NCBI RefSeq assembly: GCF_003725795.1 | Contig: NZ_RBEE01000021.1 | Location: forward strand, 1-38,959 | Source of the DNA: Pedobacter jejuensis | GTDB lineage: Bacteria; Bacteroidota; Bacteroidia; Sphingobacteriales; Sphingobacteriaceae | Reading direction: 5' to 3' | Length of the DNA stretch: 38,959 nucleotides | Shown: piece by piece, positions 5,842 to 14,068 of the stretch | Position numbering within the stretch: position 1 is the stretch's first letter | Layout of the letters: each line of letters starts with the position of its first letter | Notes under the pieces: model-generated | What the model was told of the DNA's origin: nothing | The model's input: the letters and a program-made list of their open reading frames with translations, nothing else | Databases searched by the model: none | Position numbers and translations under genes: made by a program

Positions 5842-8453
5842 TAACTTCTGTTGATCTGGGAGGTGATGGTAGTATCGGTGATCTTATCATCCTGGGCGAG
5901 CAAAAATGCCTTGGAGAGGATGACCGATAAACCTGCATCACCTTCAAATGGTATAAAAAGATTTTCGGTATGGTTTTTTTGGCTTCGGTCAGGCACGATA
6001 CAGAGGTATTGATCATTGGGTTCCATCAGGATGTTGGTGCTTCCCAAATGAATCTTATAGGTGCGTAAGGTACCCTGTACCACCAAGAACTTATCATTAA
6101 TCTGGGCAACCTTGCTGATCTTGAGGCGCGGCAATAAATTCGTAATGATTTCTTTCCTGTTTTTAGCCACCTCCGATAAATCCCCAAAAGAGAAAGTCGT
6201 CCAATAATCGCGATAAGCCGGCAGGCCGCCAGAGTCTTGCCAGGTGGGATCGTTACCCACACTCGCAACACCGACAAATAAATCCACATCCCTGAGCACC
6301 TCTGAAAGGGGAAGAACAGGGATATCAATCAGGTTTTTCACCTGGTCATTTGAAGTATCGATGAAGCGGACCTGGTCGGTGGAAATATAGTTCCAGATGC
6401 CCGTATCGTTAAAAGCGTCATCGGCTGCAACCTCGCTTACCCAATACTCTGCACGAAGGTTATATTCGGGAAGATGAACCCTTGCAGACTCGTTGTCACG
6501 GCCATCATCGTAAGCGCCAAGCAGCGAGTATTTCCATCCGCGTGTCTTTGCCAACATGTTGAACTGATGCTGTTTTAAAATGTGCGAGGCCATGCGATTG
6601 CTATAGGTGCGGGTATTGATTTCGGCATCTGTGAGCAGGTAAACTTCCCTGTAGGCCTGTTTTAGAGGCTGCTGGATTTTCTGTCCGCTGAGAAACGCCC
6701 GCCACTGGGTAGTTTCCTGAGTACTGGCTAAAGCAGGATGCCAAAGCGATACCACACAAGTATTTTCGGGTGTCACCCGGTTACCATTATAGTCCTGCCA
6801 TTCCTGACCGATTTGAATGAGGCTTTGCGGATGGCCGGGATTTTCAGGGTCGGTAAATGTCCAGATGATCTTTTCAGCGATAAAGCTGACCAGACCATGC
6901 TGCAGGAAATACTTTTCAAAGTTTTCGTAATTCCACACCCTGCCTGTTCTAAAAAGCCTGTCAATCCGGTCTCTCTGGGCTGAAGTATTCTGATCAACTT
7001 GTTTTTGTGTATCCTTTATTTTTTTAAGCCGTTGCGCGTATTTTTCCTTGATGAAAGCAGGAACCGTTTTTTGGGGACTTCCGTCCGGCTTGGTCCAGCT
7101 AAGCATTGATTTACCTATGCCGGTAATCTCAAGTGTACAGTCATAATCTTCAAAAGCGTAACTGCGCTTTCCATGAGTAAGCTTAAAATCTTCGACAGCC
7201 ATATCCTCAATATCATGCGTTGAGACTTTTTGGAAAGCGGCTGCCTCTGCAATGTATTTTTCGATAAGGGTCTGTGTGCTGGATTGTTTGATGCGTAGCT
7301 TAAGTCTGGAAAGATGCCCAATACCATCAAGACCTTTAGATTTATAAAGCGCATACAAACAAGCGTTCCCCAGGCCTGCTGCTGCCGGGCCTTTGCCCGG
7401 AATTTTCCGGAAGCACCGTTCGGCCAGCTTAGCGATGAGGTTGAGCGTGTTCTGATCATGAAAGTGTGCACATATCCAGATCAGGCCCTTAATGGCATCC
7501 AGGTTAATGCCACTTAAAAATTCAGTCGTGCTGTAGTTATAACGCTGGGCCCCGGTACCATAGGTATGCGTCACGGTAGTTTCCTTATGTGCAGTAACGA
7601 ACTCCATCCAGCTGCCGATGACTTTCTTGAATTTATCCGTCCCCATGGTCTTGGCCAAGGCGAGGGATTCATCAAGGTATTTTTTGCTCGGTTTTGCGCC
7701 GCTTGCTTTCTGGGCTTTGGAAAGCAAATCAAACCAGATTTGTTTTTCCGGATTTTCCATGGCCATCAGCATCGGGTTGGCATAGGTGGAAAGCGCATCC
7801 TCACCCAGAAAAAGCGTCGGTTTGGCTTCGTTGGCCGTCTGCTCGAAAAGCAGTTCATCAAGTTTAGCTTTTAATTTGACGATTTCTTTCAATGTCGCCT
7901 GATCACTGCTGGTATAGGCTTTTTTTAATTTCTCAAGCGCAACTTTTACCGCGTCAACAGGTTGATCAGCTTTGTACTGGTTTAAAAGCTGGTTGATAAA
8001 CAACGCGATCGGCCACTGGCTGAAAGTAGACCATTTGCCGTACCGTTTTTTAGTAAAAAAGGCGTCAATGATCCTGATGATATCATTATCCTGATAATGG
8101 ATCTTTGTCCGAAGAAGCTGCGTCAGGTAAGCATCCCTGACGACATTGTCTTTGTATTCTTCTGAGCTGGTATCACGATTATGTTTTGTATAAGCGTCTG
8201 TTTCGCTAAGGCAGTACAGCAGGAAATCAGTTTTTTTATCATCTGACCAGTTTTGCACCTCATTCTGGTAAACATCAATACCGCTGAGCTTCACGTCATA
8301 AAAGTGCTCGTTCATTTTCACGCACTCCCTCCGGGTAGAAACAATAACCTTTTTGAAATCCGCGTTTTCAGTCCCTAGGGAATCCGTGAGGCTGCTAGAA
8401 ACTTTTTCAGTTGCACCAGCTATGGCCTGCTTAATCTTATCAAATATTTTCAT
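5841..8453 (-). CDS. DUF4132-domain protein (MolR-like), partner in a putative Ubl system
   Basis: This 870-aa cytoplasmic protein has no signal peptide or membrane helix. The C-terminal half carries the DUF4132 region (about residues 520-710), recognisable by R-T-Y-S-N-R-M-A-S-H-I-L-K-Q-H-Q-F and the following WKYSLLGAYDDG and Y-N-L-R-A-E-Y-W segments. The N-terminal half is alpha-helical and repeat-like. E. coli MolR/YehI has the same domain together with a WGR domain, which is absent here. No enzymatic motif is evident and the family's function is not established. The gene sits between the Ubl-like gene (2-bp gap) and the E1-like gene (1-bp overlap), so the three products should be made together. 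It could be the modified target, a ligase-like factor or a scaffold; this is inference. Confidence 0.75.
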   Translation of the reverse strand: MKIFDKIKQAIAGATEKVSSSLTDSLGTENADFKKVIVSTRRECVKMNEHFYDVKLSGIDVYQNEVQNWSDDKKTDFLLYCLSETDAYTKHNRDTSSEEYKDNVVRDAYLTQLLRTKIHYQDNDIIRIIDAFFTKKRYGKWSTFSQWPIALFINQLLNQYKADQPVDAVKVALEKLKKAYTSSDQATLKEIVKLKAKLDELLFEQTANEAKPTLFLGEDALSTYANPMLMAMENPEKQIWFDLLSKAQKASGAKPSKKYLDESLALAKTMGTDKFKKVIGSWMEFVTAHKETTVTHTYGTGAQRYNYSTTEFLSGINLDAIKGLIWICAHFHDQNTLNLIAKLAERCFRKIPGKGPAAAGLGNACLYALYKSKGLDGIGHLSRLKLRIKQSSTQTLIEKYIAEAAAFQKVSTHDIEDMAVEDFKLTHGKRSYAFEDYDCTLEITGIGKSMLSWTKPDGSPQKTVPAFIKEKYAQRLKKIKDTQKQVDQNTSAQRDRIDRLFRTGRVWNYENFEKYFLQHGLVSFIAEKIIWTFTDPENPGHPQSLIQIGQEWQDYNGNRVTPENTCVVSLWHPALASTQETTQWRAFLSGQKIQQPLKQAYREVYLLTDAEINTRTYSNRMASHILKQHQFNMLAKTRGWKYSLLGAYDDGRDNESARVHLPEYNLRAEYWVSEVAADDAFNDTGIWNYISTDQVRFIDTSNDQVKNLIDIPVLPLSEVLRDVDLFVGVASVGNDPTWQDSGGLPAYRDYWTTFSFGDLSEVAKNRKEIITNLLPRLKISKVAQINDKFLVVQGTLRTYKIHLGSTNILMEPNDQYLCIVPDRSQKNHTENLFIPFEGDAGLSVILSKAFLLAQDDKITDTTITSQINRS

Positions 8454-8455
8454 CG

Positions 8456-8845
8456 CTATCCCCCAACTAAAGGCGTTAGTTTAATGAAGCTGATGGCCGT
8501 GTTGTCACCGAGCTCGACCTGCTGTTCCAGGCTTTCAGACTGTTGGTTATCGATGAGTACAAAAAAGCCGTTTTTCTGAAAGGCATCCAAAGCAACGTAA
8601 ACCTGTTTTTCGGCATCGATGAGTTTCCGGTTTTTAAGCTTGTATCCATTAAGCGTCTTTTCAGCATCAGTAGGCTCAACCAGACCATTAAAATATTCCG
8701 GGAGTTTATTGTTGTAGTTTTCGACCTCTTTTCTTACACGGCTGGAGATAATCTCTGATACGCTTACGGCGCTGGACTGGAAATGAAGCTGGATCTCCTG
8801 AAGGATTTTACCAGCAAAGGTTTCATCTTTAATAGTAATGGTCAT
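8456..8845 (-). CDS. Putative ubiquitin-like/MoaD-ThiS-like protein ending in Gly-Gly
   Basis: This 129-aa protein ends F-I-K-L-T-P-L-V-G-G, and the exposed C-terminal Gly-Gly needs no processing. The last 40 residues (NGFFVLIDNQQ, then SLEQQVEL and DNTAISFIKL) follow the strand pattern of the MoaD/ThiS beta-grasp end (hydrophobic strand, short loop, v-x-l-x-x-x-x-x-v-x-F-x-x-L-x-P-x-x-GG). The first 80 residues are an extension unlike ThiS or MoaD: a short strand (TITIKDETF), then V-S-V-S-E-I-I-S-S-R-V-R-K-E-V-x-x-Y-N. It heads a three-gene operon with the DUF4132 and E1-like genes. The expected reaction is C-terminal adenylation by the E1-like enzyme and transfer to sulfur or to an amine. 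I did not find a convincing promoter. Confidence 0.7.
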   Translation of the reverse strand: MTITIKDETFAGKILQEIQLHFQSSAVSVSEIISSRVRKEVENYNNKLPEYFNGLVEPTDAEKTLNGYKLKNRKLIDAEKQVYVALDAFQKNGFFVLIDNQQSESLEQQVELGDNTAISFIKLTPLVGG

Positions 8846-9375
8846 GTGGCTGTGTTGATAGCGGTTTAGAATTTGTTTTCAAGATGCAAATTTTCTTTTT
8901 GCCTGGCAAATTTAAAAACAGATGCTGTGCTGCATATAAGATTGCGATCAATAACTCTAACAGATATATGAAACACTAGAGGTAAGAAAATACCTAGGCA
9001 CAACAGGCACACCTTTCCGAGTCACAGTCAAAGAAGAAAACATAGAAAAAGTACGCTAGGAACAGCAGGAAGAGAAAACAGGTCCATCTCCACATGAATA
9101 TCTAGTTCAAAAGCCCCTAAGAGGGATGTCGAATTAGATTGAAGAGTCTGATGGGTGATAAGAGAAATGAACATCATATTTCTAATGTTTTAATATAGAG
9201 ATGTAAAATTTTTCAACTTGAATATGTGCTTATATTTAGATGCATGTAAAAAGATATTAGAAGCAAAAGCTCTTTTCAATTTGATTGTTTTAGAGCTGAT
9301 TATTGAATGAAATTTCGTCAAAAATCATGCAAATTATTTTAATAATCCATATATTTGTCACCGAAAGGAATTGGT
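8846..9375. other. Intergenic region without a recognisable gene
   Basis: About 530 bp between the start of the Ubl-like operon (minus) and the AbiEi-like gene (plus). It should hold both promoters. TTTG elements occur near 8890-8930 on the minus strand, but the matching -7 box is poor. The middle part, 8960-9150, is richer in G and C than its surroundings and has many stops in all frames. It may be decayed coding DNA; I recognise nothing in it. Confidence 0.4.
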
Positions 9376-9942
9376 ATGCCAAAATTAGAGGAATTAAGGA
9401 GTCATCTTAAAAAAGGAGCGATCTACAAGAGGGATGAACTGCAAAAGTGGTCAAAATCCATAGACAGGCATCTTTCGGAACTTACAGGTGAGGGAACTTT
9501 GAAAAGAGTTAGTCCGGGGCTATATCACTTTCCAAAGAAAAATGCATTTGGTTTTGAGCCACCGGCGGATGAGATGCTTATCAAGAAATTCTTGGACAAT
9601 ACCAACTTTCTGATTACTTCTTTTAATTATTTTAATGCCTTGGGTCTTGGGACTACCCAGTTGTATAATAAACAGATTGTTTACAACCACCTGCGTAGCG
9701 GAGATATCAAGTTGGGTAACAAATTGTTCACCTTTAGGAAAAAGTCGGCTTTTCCAACCAAGCCTACCAAGGAATTTTTAGTGGTTGACCTCATCAATAA
9801 TTTAGATTCACTCGCTGAAAATCAGCCCAAGATACTTGAAAAGGCACTGAAAACAGCAATGAGCTTAGATCAGAAGTCTTTAGGATATGCTGCTGAAAAA
9901 TATGGAAACCCAAAGACAAGAAAATTATTATCAACGAGCTAA
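9376..9942 (+). CDS. AbiEi/DUF6088-like antitoxin or transcriptional regulator, orphan
   Basis: This 188-aa protein resembles AbiEi-type and DUF6088 proteins, the antitoxin-regulators of type IV toxin-antitoxin pairs. A winged-helix N-terminus (residues about 1-60: IDRHLSELTGEGTLKRVSPG then LYHFPK) is followed by a domain beginning PADEMLIKKFL and containing FNYFNALGLGTTQLYNKQIV. A TTG at 9355 could extend the protein, but ATG 9376 gives the normal start for the family. The partner AbiEii nucleotidyltransferase toxin normally follows directly. Here the next 220 bp are empty and the next gene is on the opposite strand, so the antitoxin is an orphan. It may have been kept as an antitoxin against related incoming toxins or as a regulator. 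Confidence 0.7.
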   Translation: MPKLEELRSHLKKGAIYKRDELQKWSKSIDRHLSELTGEGTLKRVSPGLYHFPKKNAFGFEPPADEMLIKKFLDNTNFLITSFNYFNALGLGTTQLYNKQIVYNHLRSGDIKLGNKLFTFRKKSAFPTKPTKEFLVVDLINNLDSLAENQPKILEKALKTAMSLDQKSLGYAAEKYGNPKTRKLLSTS

Positions 9943-10163
9943 ATAATTACCTAAGTTATATTTTCGATGAAATGTTAATACTTATTCAAGCAAAGCTATC
10001 AAAATTATAATTATAGCACAAAATTTGTGAAAATTCAGGCTTAAACCGATCAAAACCATTCCAAGCCTCCTACCCTGCAATTCTATCAGGCTTAATAGGT
10101 AAACACTAATTATTATTAAGCCTCTAATATTTCAGAATAGTAATAAGATAGCCGCATTTTAAA

Positions 10164-10910
10164 CTAAATCTCAATAATCAAATCTTTCTCATAGCCATTA
10201 TACTTCTCATTCAAATAGCCATGTGGATTACAAATAATTTCAGTGTTACCAATAGTATACCTGGTAGGCGTATGGATATGGCCATGAATCCAATACAAGG
10301 GCTGATGCTCCAAAATCACATCTTCAAGGTTTGAAGCATAGGCAGATGACAGGATATCATCTCTATAAAGCTCGGGTATTGATTGCAGGCTAGGTGCATG
10401 ATGGGTAATTACCACATTCTTATAACCGCGTGATTCTTTCAGACTTTCTTGTAACCAAGATTTTGATTTCTGGTGAATCTGGTAAGTATCTATTGATCTT
10501 AATTTTGAATATGCTGGATCTCTGCGTATCTGCACATAATCGTTCATTCTTGCCTGGCAAATAATGCCAGATTCCACAGGATTTCCAAATAAGCTAAAGT
10601 CCGTCCATATAGTTGCACCGTGGAACCTTATGCCCTCAAACTCAACCATATTATTTTCAAGGACATTTACATTTGAGTTTTTGGATGCTTCAAGTATTTT
10701 GTTGAGTGTCTTCGGGTATGATCCTTTATAATATTCGTGATTCCCCAACAAATATATTACCGGTTTATCAGGGATGTTTTGCTTTACCCATTCTATACCT
10801 TTTGTCCCCAAGTTTGTATCTCCAGCCAGGATAATGAGATCAGCATTGCTAAAATCCAAATCTGATATTCCAAATTCCTGATGCAAGTCACTAATTATCT
10901 TTATTTTCAT
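10164..10910 (-). CDS. Calcineurin-like metallophosphoesterase
   Basis: This 248-aa protein has the full set of dimetal phosphoesterase motifs: S-D-L-H near the start, a G-D motif (LAGDTN), G-N-H-E (LLGNHEYYKG), H-H (VVITHHAPS) and G-H-I-H (WIHGHIHTPT). The length fits a single catalytic domain. The substrate cannot be inferred; relatives hydrolyse nucleotides, cyclic nucleotides or phosphoproteins. The start region lies about 100 bp after an inverted repeat identical in layout to the hipBA operator (11016-11058), and a TATGTTTG box lies in that repeat on the minus strand. The gene may therefore be under HipB control and act with HipA. Confidence 0.9.
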   Translation of the reverse strand: MKIKIISDLHQEFGISDLDFSNADLIILAGDTNLGTKGIEWVKQNIPDKPVIYLLGNHEYYKGSYPKTLNKILEASKNSNVNVLENNMVEFEGIRFHGATIWTDFSLFGNPVESGIICQARMNDYVQIRRDPAYSKLRSIDTYQIHQKSKSWLQESLKESRGYKNVVITHHAPSLQSIPELYRDDILSSAYASNLEDVILEHQPLYWIHGHIHTPTRYTIGNTEIICNPHGYLNEKYNGYEKDLIIEI

Positions 10911-11011
10911 TTCTTTAGTTGATAACAGTCAAATATTTCAAATTATAGCTTTTCAGAGAATAGTTATTCTGACGCCCCTTCAAGAAAGGATTGCTTAACA
11001 CTTAATATGGT

Positions 11012-11062
11012 ATGATTGTTATTTCAAACATATTAACCTTAAACGATTGAAATAACAATCAT
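11012..11062 (-). promoter_or_regulatory. Second copy of the HipB-type operator, before the metallophosphoesterase gene
   Basis: Arms ATGATTGTTATTTCAA (11012-11027) and TTGAAATAACAATCAT (11047-11062) are exact reverse complements with a 19-nt loop. The central 12-bp arms and the loop length equal those of the repeat upstream of hipB. On the minus strand the loop and right arm include TATGTTTG, a match to the Bacteroidota -7 element, though the -33 spacing is long. The site lies between hipA and the phosphoesterase gene. Confidence 0.75.
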
Positions 11063-11073
11063 CTACCTCGTAA

Positions 11074-12366
11074 TTATATATCTAAAAAATCAATAGCTGC
11101 CGCAAATGCAGGGCGCATCATTTCACGTTCTCCTTTACTTATCTCCGCTTCTTCTGCAACTGCCGACCATTCCCCAACTACTTTGGCAATCTGAGTTGCG
11201 ATTTCCCTTGCATGTTTTTTATCAAGGCGAAAATAATCAGCCACATCAATTGCCAGTTCGAGATCAAGAGAATTATCATCCTCAGATACATTTAGTGTGA
11301 GTCCTGAACCGTTAGGAACGGGATTAACATCGTAGGCGGGCGACAATATCCATCCCTGATCGCTTAATAAGAAACCATGGTTCCTCAAATGATCATCGGT
11401 ATTGGATATACATATATTGAAAACGATACGCCTCCAGAGTTGCTCCAGATCCTGTTGAGGATTAGCACCGTGACGACTGATGAATTCTGCAAGATCGAGA
11501 TAGCTGATGCCGCTGGCATGATCTGCTCCATCTTGCTGGCCCAATAATGTCATAGCTGAAGCAAAATGAATGCGTTTTTCATCCGGGGCTCTATCAAATC
11601 TCTTGGTAATAAATGTATAATGTTTACCGGAGAATTTCCGATAGGAATGCTCTGGAACTTCAATTCCACATTGCTTAGCTAATTGAGAGGCAACCCATTC
11701 CCATGCTCCGAGATTGTAATCATCGTTTCCACTTGGAAACTTGGCAATCCAAAGTGTTCCATCAGCATCAATCACGCCAGATTTGGGTCTTGCTCCTCCA
11801 AGCGATCCGCCCGGAGCGACAAGCATACTCAGCCATTTGCTGTAATTGGGATCATCCAGATTACCGTCGTCCTCTAGTTTTCTACTCGCTGCCTCAAGTG
11901 CTCTTAGAGCAGTCATTGGTGGGGCAGGCATATTTTTATCGTCATCTAAAAATGGGCCATCTGGATCAAGCTTAAAGCGCAGGGCACCCATGCGGTGCTG
12001 ATCGTAAACTCCGATTAAAAAGTCACTACCATGAAGTGTGCGTACTGGACGGTCATCTTTCCTTGCATCAATAGCTTCACGACGGATCATGAGTTTAGTA
12101 CCCCAACGATCGGGAGAAGAATCCATAAATATCCCAAAATTAGATTTGTCTTCCCGAAGAAACTGCTGCCCTGGAAAAAATTGCAAATCGGGATCGATCA
12201 TGAACTTTTGTTTTGACAAAAGCCACTTTTGATCGTACTCAAACGAAAATACCTCCTTACGTCTTGCGAGAGTACAGCTAAGTATCCCCATCAATAGCGG
12301 ACCTTCAAGACCTAACCAATCTGCAAAGACCCAAATTTCTCGATGATCATTTTTATTTTCCTTCAT
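11074..12366 (-). CDS. hipA: HipA-family serine/threonine kinase toxin
   Basis: This 430-aa protein is a HipA-type kinase; the E. coli family member phosphorylates glutamyl-tRNA synthetase and induces dormancy. Seen here are the N-terminal subdomain, the regulatory Ser loop with S-L-G-G-A-R-P-K (188-195), an ATP-binding lysine in IAKF (209), the catalytic N-T-D-D-H-L-R-N segment (322-329, with D324 and N329 as catalytic and metal residues) and D-V-N (346-348). All expected residues are present, so the kinase should be active. The ATG overlaps the hipB stop by 4 bp (ATGA). Expression is probably repressed by HipB, with or without HipA, at the operator before hipB. The actual target protein is unknown. 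Confidence 0.92.
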   Translation of the reverse strand: MKENKNDHREIWVFADWLGLEGPLLMGILSCTLARRKEVFSFEYDQKWLLSKQKFMIDPDLQFFPGQQFLREDKSNFGIFMDSSPDRWGTKLMIRREAIDARKDDRPVRTLHGSDFLIGVYDQHRMGALRFKLDPDGPFLDDDKNMPAPPMTALRALEAASRKLEDDGNLDDPNYSKWLSMLVAPGGSLGGARPKSGVIDADGTLWIAKFPSGNDDYNLGAWEWVASQLAKQCGIEVPEHSYRKFSGKHYTFITKRFDRAPDEKRIHFASAMTLLGQQDGADHASGISYLDLAEFISRHGANPQQDLEQLWRRIVFNICISNTDDHLRNHGFLLSDQGWILSPAYDVNPVPNGSGLTLNVSEDDNSLDLELAIDVADYFRLDKKHAREIATQIAKVVGEWSAVAEEAEISKGEREMMRPAFAAAIDFLDI

Positions 12367-12686
12367 TTCCTTTTTCTTAAAGGTTTACTAGATGCGCTCT
12401 GCAGAAGTTTTGCGTCCTGTAGTTTGTGCCCCAGTTCGTCGTCAGCGCCAAGTTTGGCGATATCTCTCTCTAATCCTAATACAAATAGTACCTGAACATA
12501 AATACCTATCGCAACACTCGGAGAACCCCGTTCAACCAACCAAAGCGTGGAACGGGCAATATTTGCCCTCTGAGCCACCTGCTCCGTACTTAGCTTACGC
12601 CTCTTTCGGGCAAGCTTTAGATTCTCGCCCATATCTTCCAATAATCGTTCAGATTTAGGAAATAAAATCACACTTCTTTTTTCCAT
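12363..12686 (-). CDS. hipB: HipB-like HTH antitoxin and autoregulator
   Basis: This 107-aa protein has an Xre/HipB helix-turn-helix at residues about 22-75 (NLKLARKRRKLSTEQVAQRA, then NIARSTLWLVERGSPS) and a basic C-terminal tail (SSKPLRKRK). It should bind HipA and repress the operon. The frame is open further upstream to 12755, but I chose ATG 12686 (MEKRSVILFPKSE) because the longer form would cover the promoter and operator. It overlaps hipA by 4 bp. It should recognise the inverted repeats TTGTTATTTCAA-N19-TTGAAATAACAA located just upstream and again past hipA. Confidence 0.85.
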   Translation of the reverse strand: MEKRSVILFPKSERLLEDMGENLKLARKRRKLSTEQVAQRANIARSTLWLVERGSPSVAIGIYVQVLFVLGLERDIAKLGADDELGHKLQDAKLLQSASSKPLRKRK

Positions 12687-12692
12687 AAAGCT

Positions 12693-12736
12693 TGTTATTT
12701 CAATCAAAAATACATAAAACGATTGAAATAACAAAC
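12693..12736 (-). promoter_or_regulatory. hipBA promoter with embedded inverted-repeat operator
   Basis: On the minus strand TTTG (12733-12736) and TATTTTTG (12706-12713) are separated by 19 bp, an exact fit to the Bacteroidota promoter consensus. The inverted arms TTGTTATTTCAA (minus-strand reading, 12724-12735) and TTGAAATAACAA (12693-12704) overlap the -33 element and the start-site region. A bound repressor would block transcription. The hipB ATG is 7 bp beyond. Confidence 0.8.
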
Positions 12737-12796
12737 ATTTTAATTTTATTAACAAGACGAACTAAAGAACGATGTCCCAGTTACCTGGTTAACAAT

Positions 12797-14068
12797 CTAC
12801 CTAAAGAGCTTCATAACTTTCATATCGCCAGTATCCTCTTCTTCCTTATTCCGTTCCAGAAGTTTCTCCTGTAATGCAGACATCTCAGTACTAACTTTTG
12901 TATCGATCACCTTCGCATAATGCTGCGTTGTTTTCAAGCTGTTATGCCCAAGCATCTGGGATACGGTCTCAATCGGAACGCCATTTGAAAGCGTAATAGT
13001 CGTCGCAAAGGTATGACGAGCCAGATGGTAAGTGAGTACTTTAGTAATTGTACAAAGATCGGCGATCTCTTTCAGATACCCATTCACCCTCTGGTTGGTG
13101 AGCACCGGCAACGCCACTTTTCTCCATCGGCATATCCTGTGATTCTTATACCTTTCAAGAATTACTTTCGCCTCATCCAACAAAGGGATGTGACAGGGTG
13201 TTTCCGTTTTCTGCCGTTTGATGAATATCCATAAATTACCGTCATCACCCTTTGTAATCTGATCCGGGCGAAGCTGCTTCACATCTATATAGGAAAGGCC
13301 TGTGTAGCAACTGAAAATAAAAATGTCACGAACGATGTTTAATCGCTCAAGTGGAAATTCCCTGTTTTTAATCCTATCCAACTCTTCCACATTTAAAAAA
13401 GTCCTTGCCTTAGCTTTAGCAGTGTTGCGATAATTTAAAAATGGATTACCAACAATCCACCCGGCACCCAGGCAATACAGCATGATTTTTTTCAGGTGAA
13501 CAATATATTTCCGGGCAGACATTGCATTATTTCCTCGATCTATTCTAAGAAATAGCTCATAATCGGTGATAAATTTAAAATCCACCTTTTTAACGTTAAT
13601 GTCCTGAACCTCATATTTGAGCTGAAGAAATTGTTTAACATGTCTGATGGAATTTTGATAGGTTTGAAACGTGCTATAACTGTATCCTTTACCAATCAGT
13701 TTTTCCATATTGTCATTATGCTTCTGATAAACTCTCAGCAGGCTATGATTAGACGAATTTTTCCCGGTAAGATGATCGCGTAAAATCAACGCTGTCACCT
13801 CATCATCCTTCTCAACAAGAGAGGTATGAAACCGCCGGACTTTTGAGGCCAGCGTGTCCAGATAATCATTAAGTTCCCGGATCTCCTCGCGCAGGCCGGT
13901 ACCTTTTCCTTTAAGCGCCGACCAGAAGCTGGGAATAATTTCTCTGCCGACAGAATATTCCGAATGTTTTCCCTTCACGGTAATCCGTAAATAGATGGGC
14001 ATCATCTCGCCCTTGATAAAATTTTTTGGTCTTTTCAGATAGAATAAAAGATGAAAATTGTAACTCAT
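12797..14068 (-). CDS. Tyrosine site-specific recombinase (integrase)
   Basis: This 423-aa protein is a Bacteroidota-type phage/transposon integrase. An N-terminal arm-binding domain (RPKNFIKGEMMPIYLRITVK, about residues 10-60) and a SAM-like core-binding domain (about 110-210) precede the catalytic domain. In the catalytic domain the CYTGLSYIDV segment holds Ser where the first Arg of the classical pentad usually sits, as in many Bacteroidota members. A Lys follows (QKTETPC), then H-L-A-R-H-T-F with the H-x-x-R pair, L-G-H-N-S and Y in T-T-Q-H-Y. I chose ATG 14068 (MSYNFHLLFYL) over one eight codons upstream. It probably drove entry of the hipBA part of the island. A tRNA fragment lies 312 bp upstream of its start. 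Confidence 0.9.
   Translation of the reverse strand: MSYNFHLLFYLKRPKNFIKGEMMPIYLRITVKGKHSEYSVGREIIPSFWSALKGKGTGLREEIRELNDYLDTLASKVRRFHTSLVEKDDEVTALILRDHLTGKNSSNHSLLRVYQKHNDNMEKLIGKGYSYSTFQTYQNSIRHVKQFLQLKYEVQDINVKKVDFKFITDYELFLRIDRGNNAMSARKYIVHLKKIMLYCLGAGWIVGNPFLNYRNTAKAKARTFLNVEELDRIKNREFPLERLNIVRDIFIFSCYTGLSYIDVKQLRPDQITKGDDGNLWIFIKRQKTETPCHIPLLDEAKVILERYKNHRICRWRKVALPVLTNQRVNGYLKEIADLCTITKVLTYHLARHTFATTITLSNGVPIETVSQMLGHNSLKTTQHYAKVIDTKVSTEMSALQEKLLERNKEEEDTGDMKVMKLFR

Noticed and set aside
5678..6016. Minus-strand frame across the E1/DUF4132 junction
   Set aside because: It overlaps two well supported genes in another frame and has a low-complexity composition.
7115..7471. 118-codon minus-strand frame inside the DUF4132 gene
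   Set aside because: Out-of-frame shadow of a conserved protein.
12390..12760. 130-aa version of HipB starting at 12755
   Set aside because: It would place the promoter and operator inside the coding sequence; ATG 12686 fits the family start and the promoter position.
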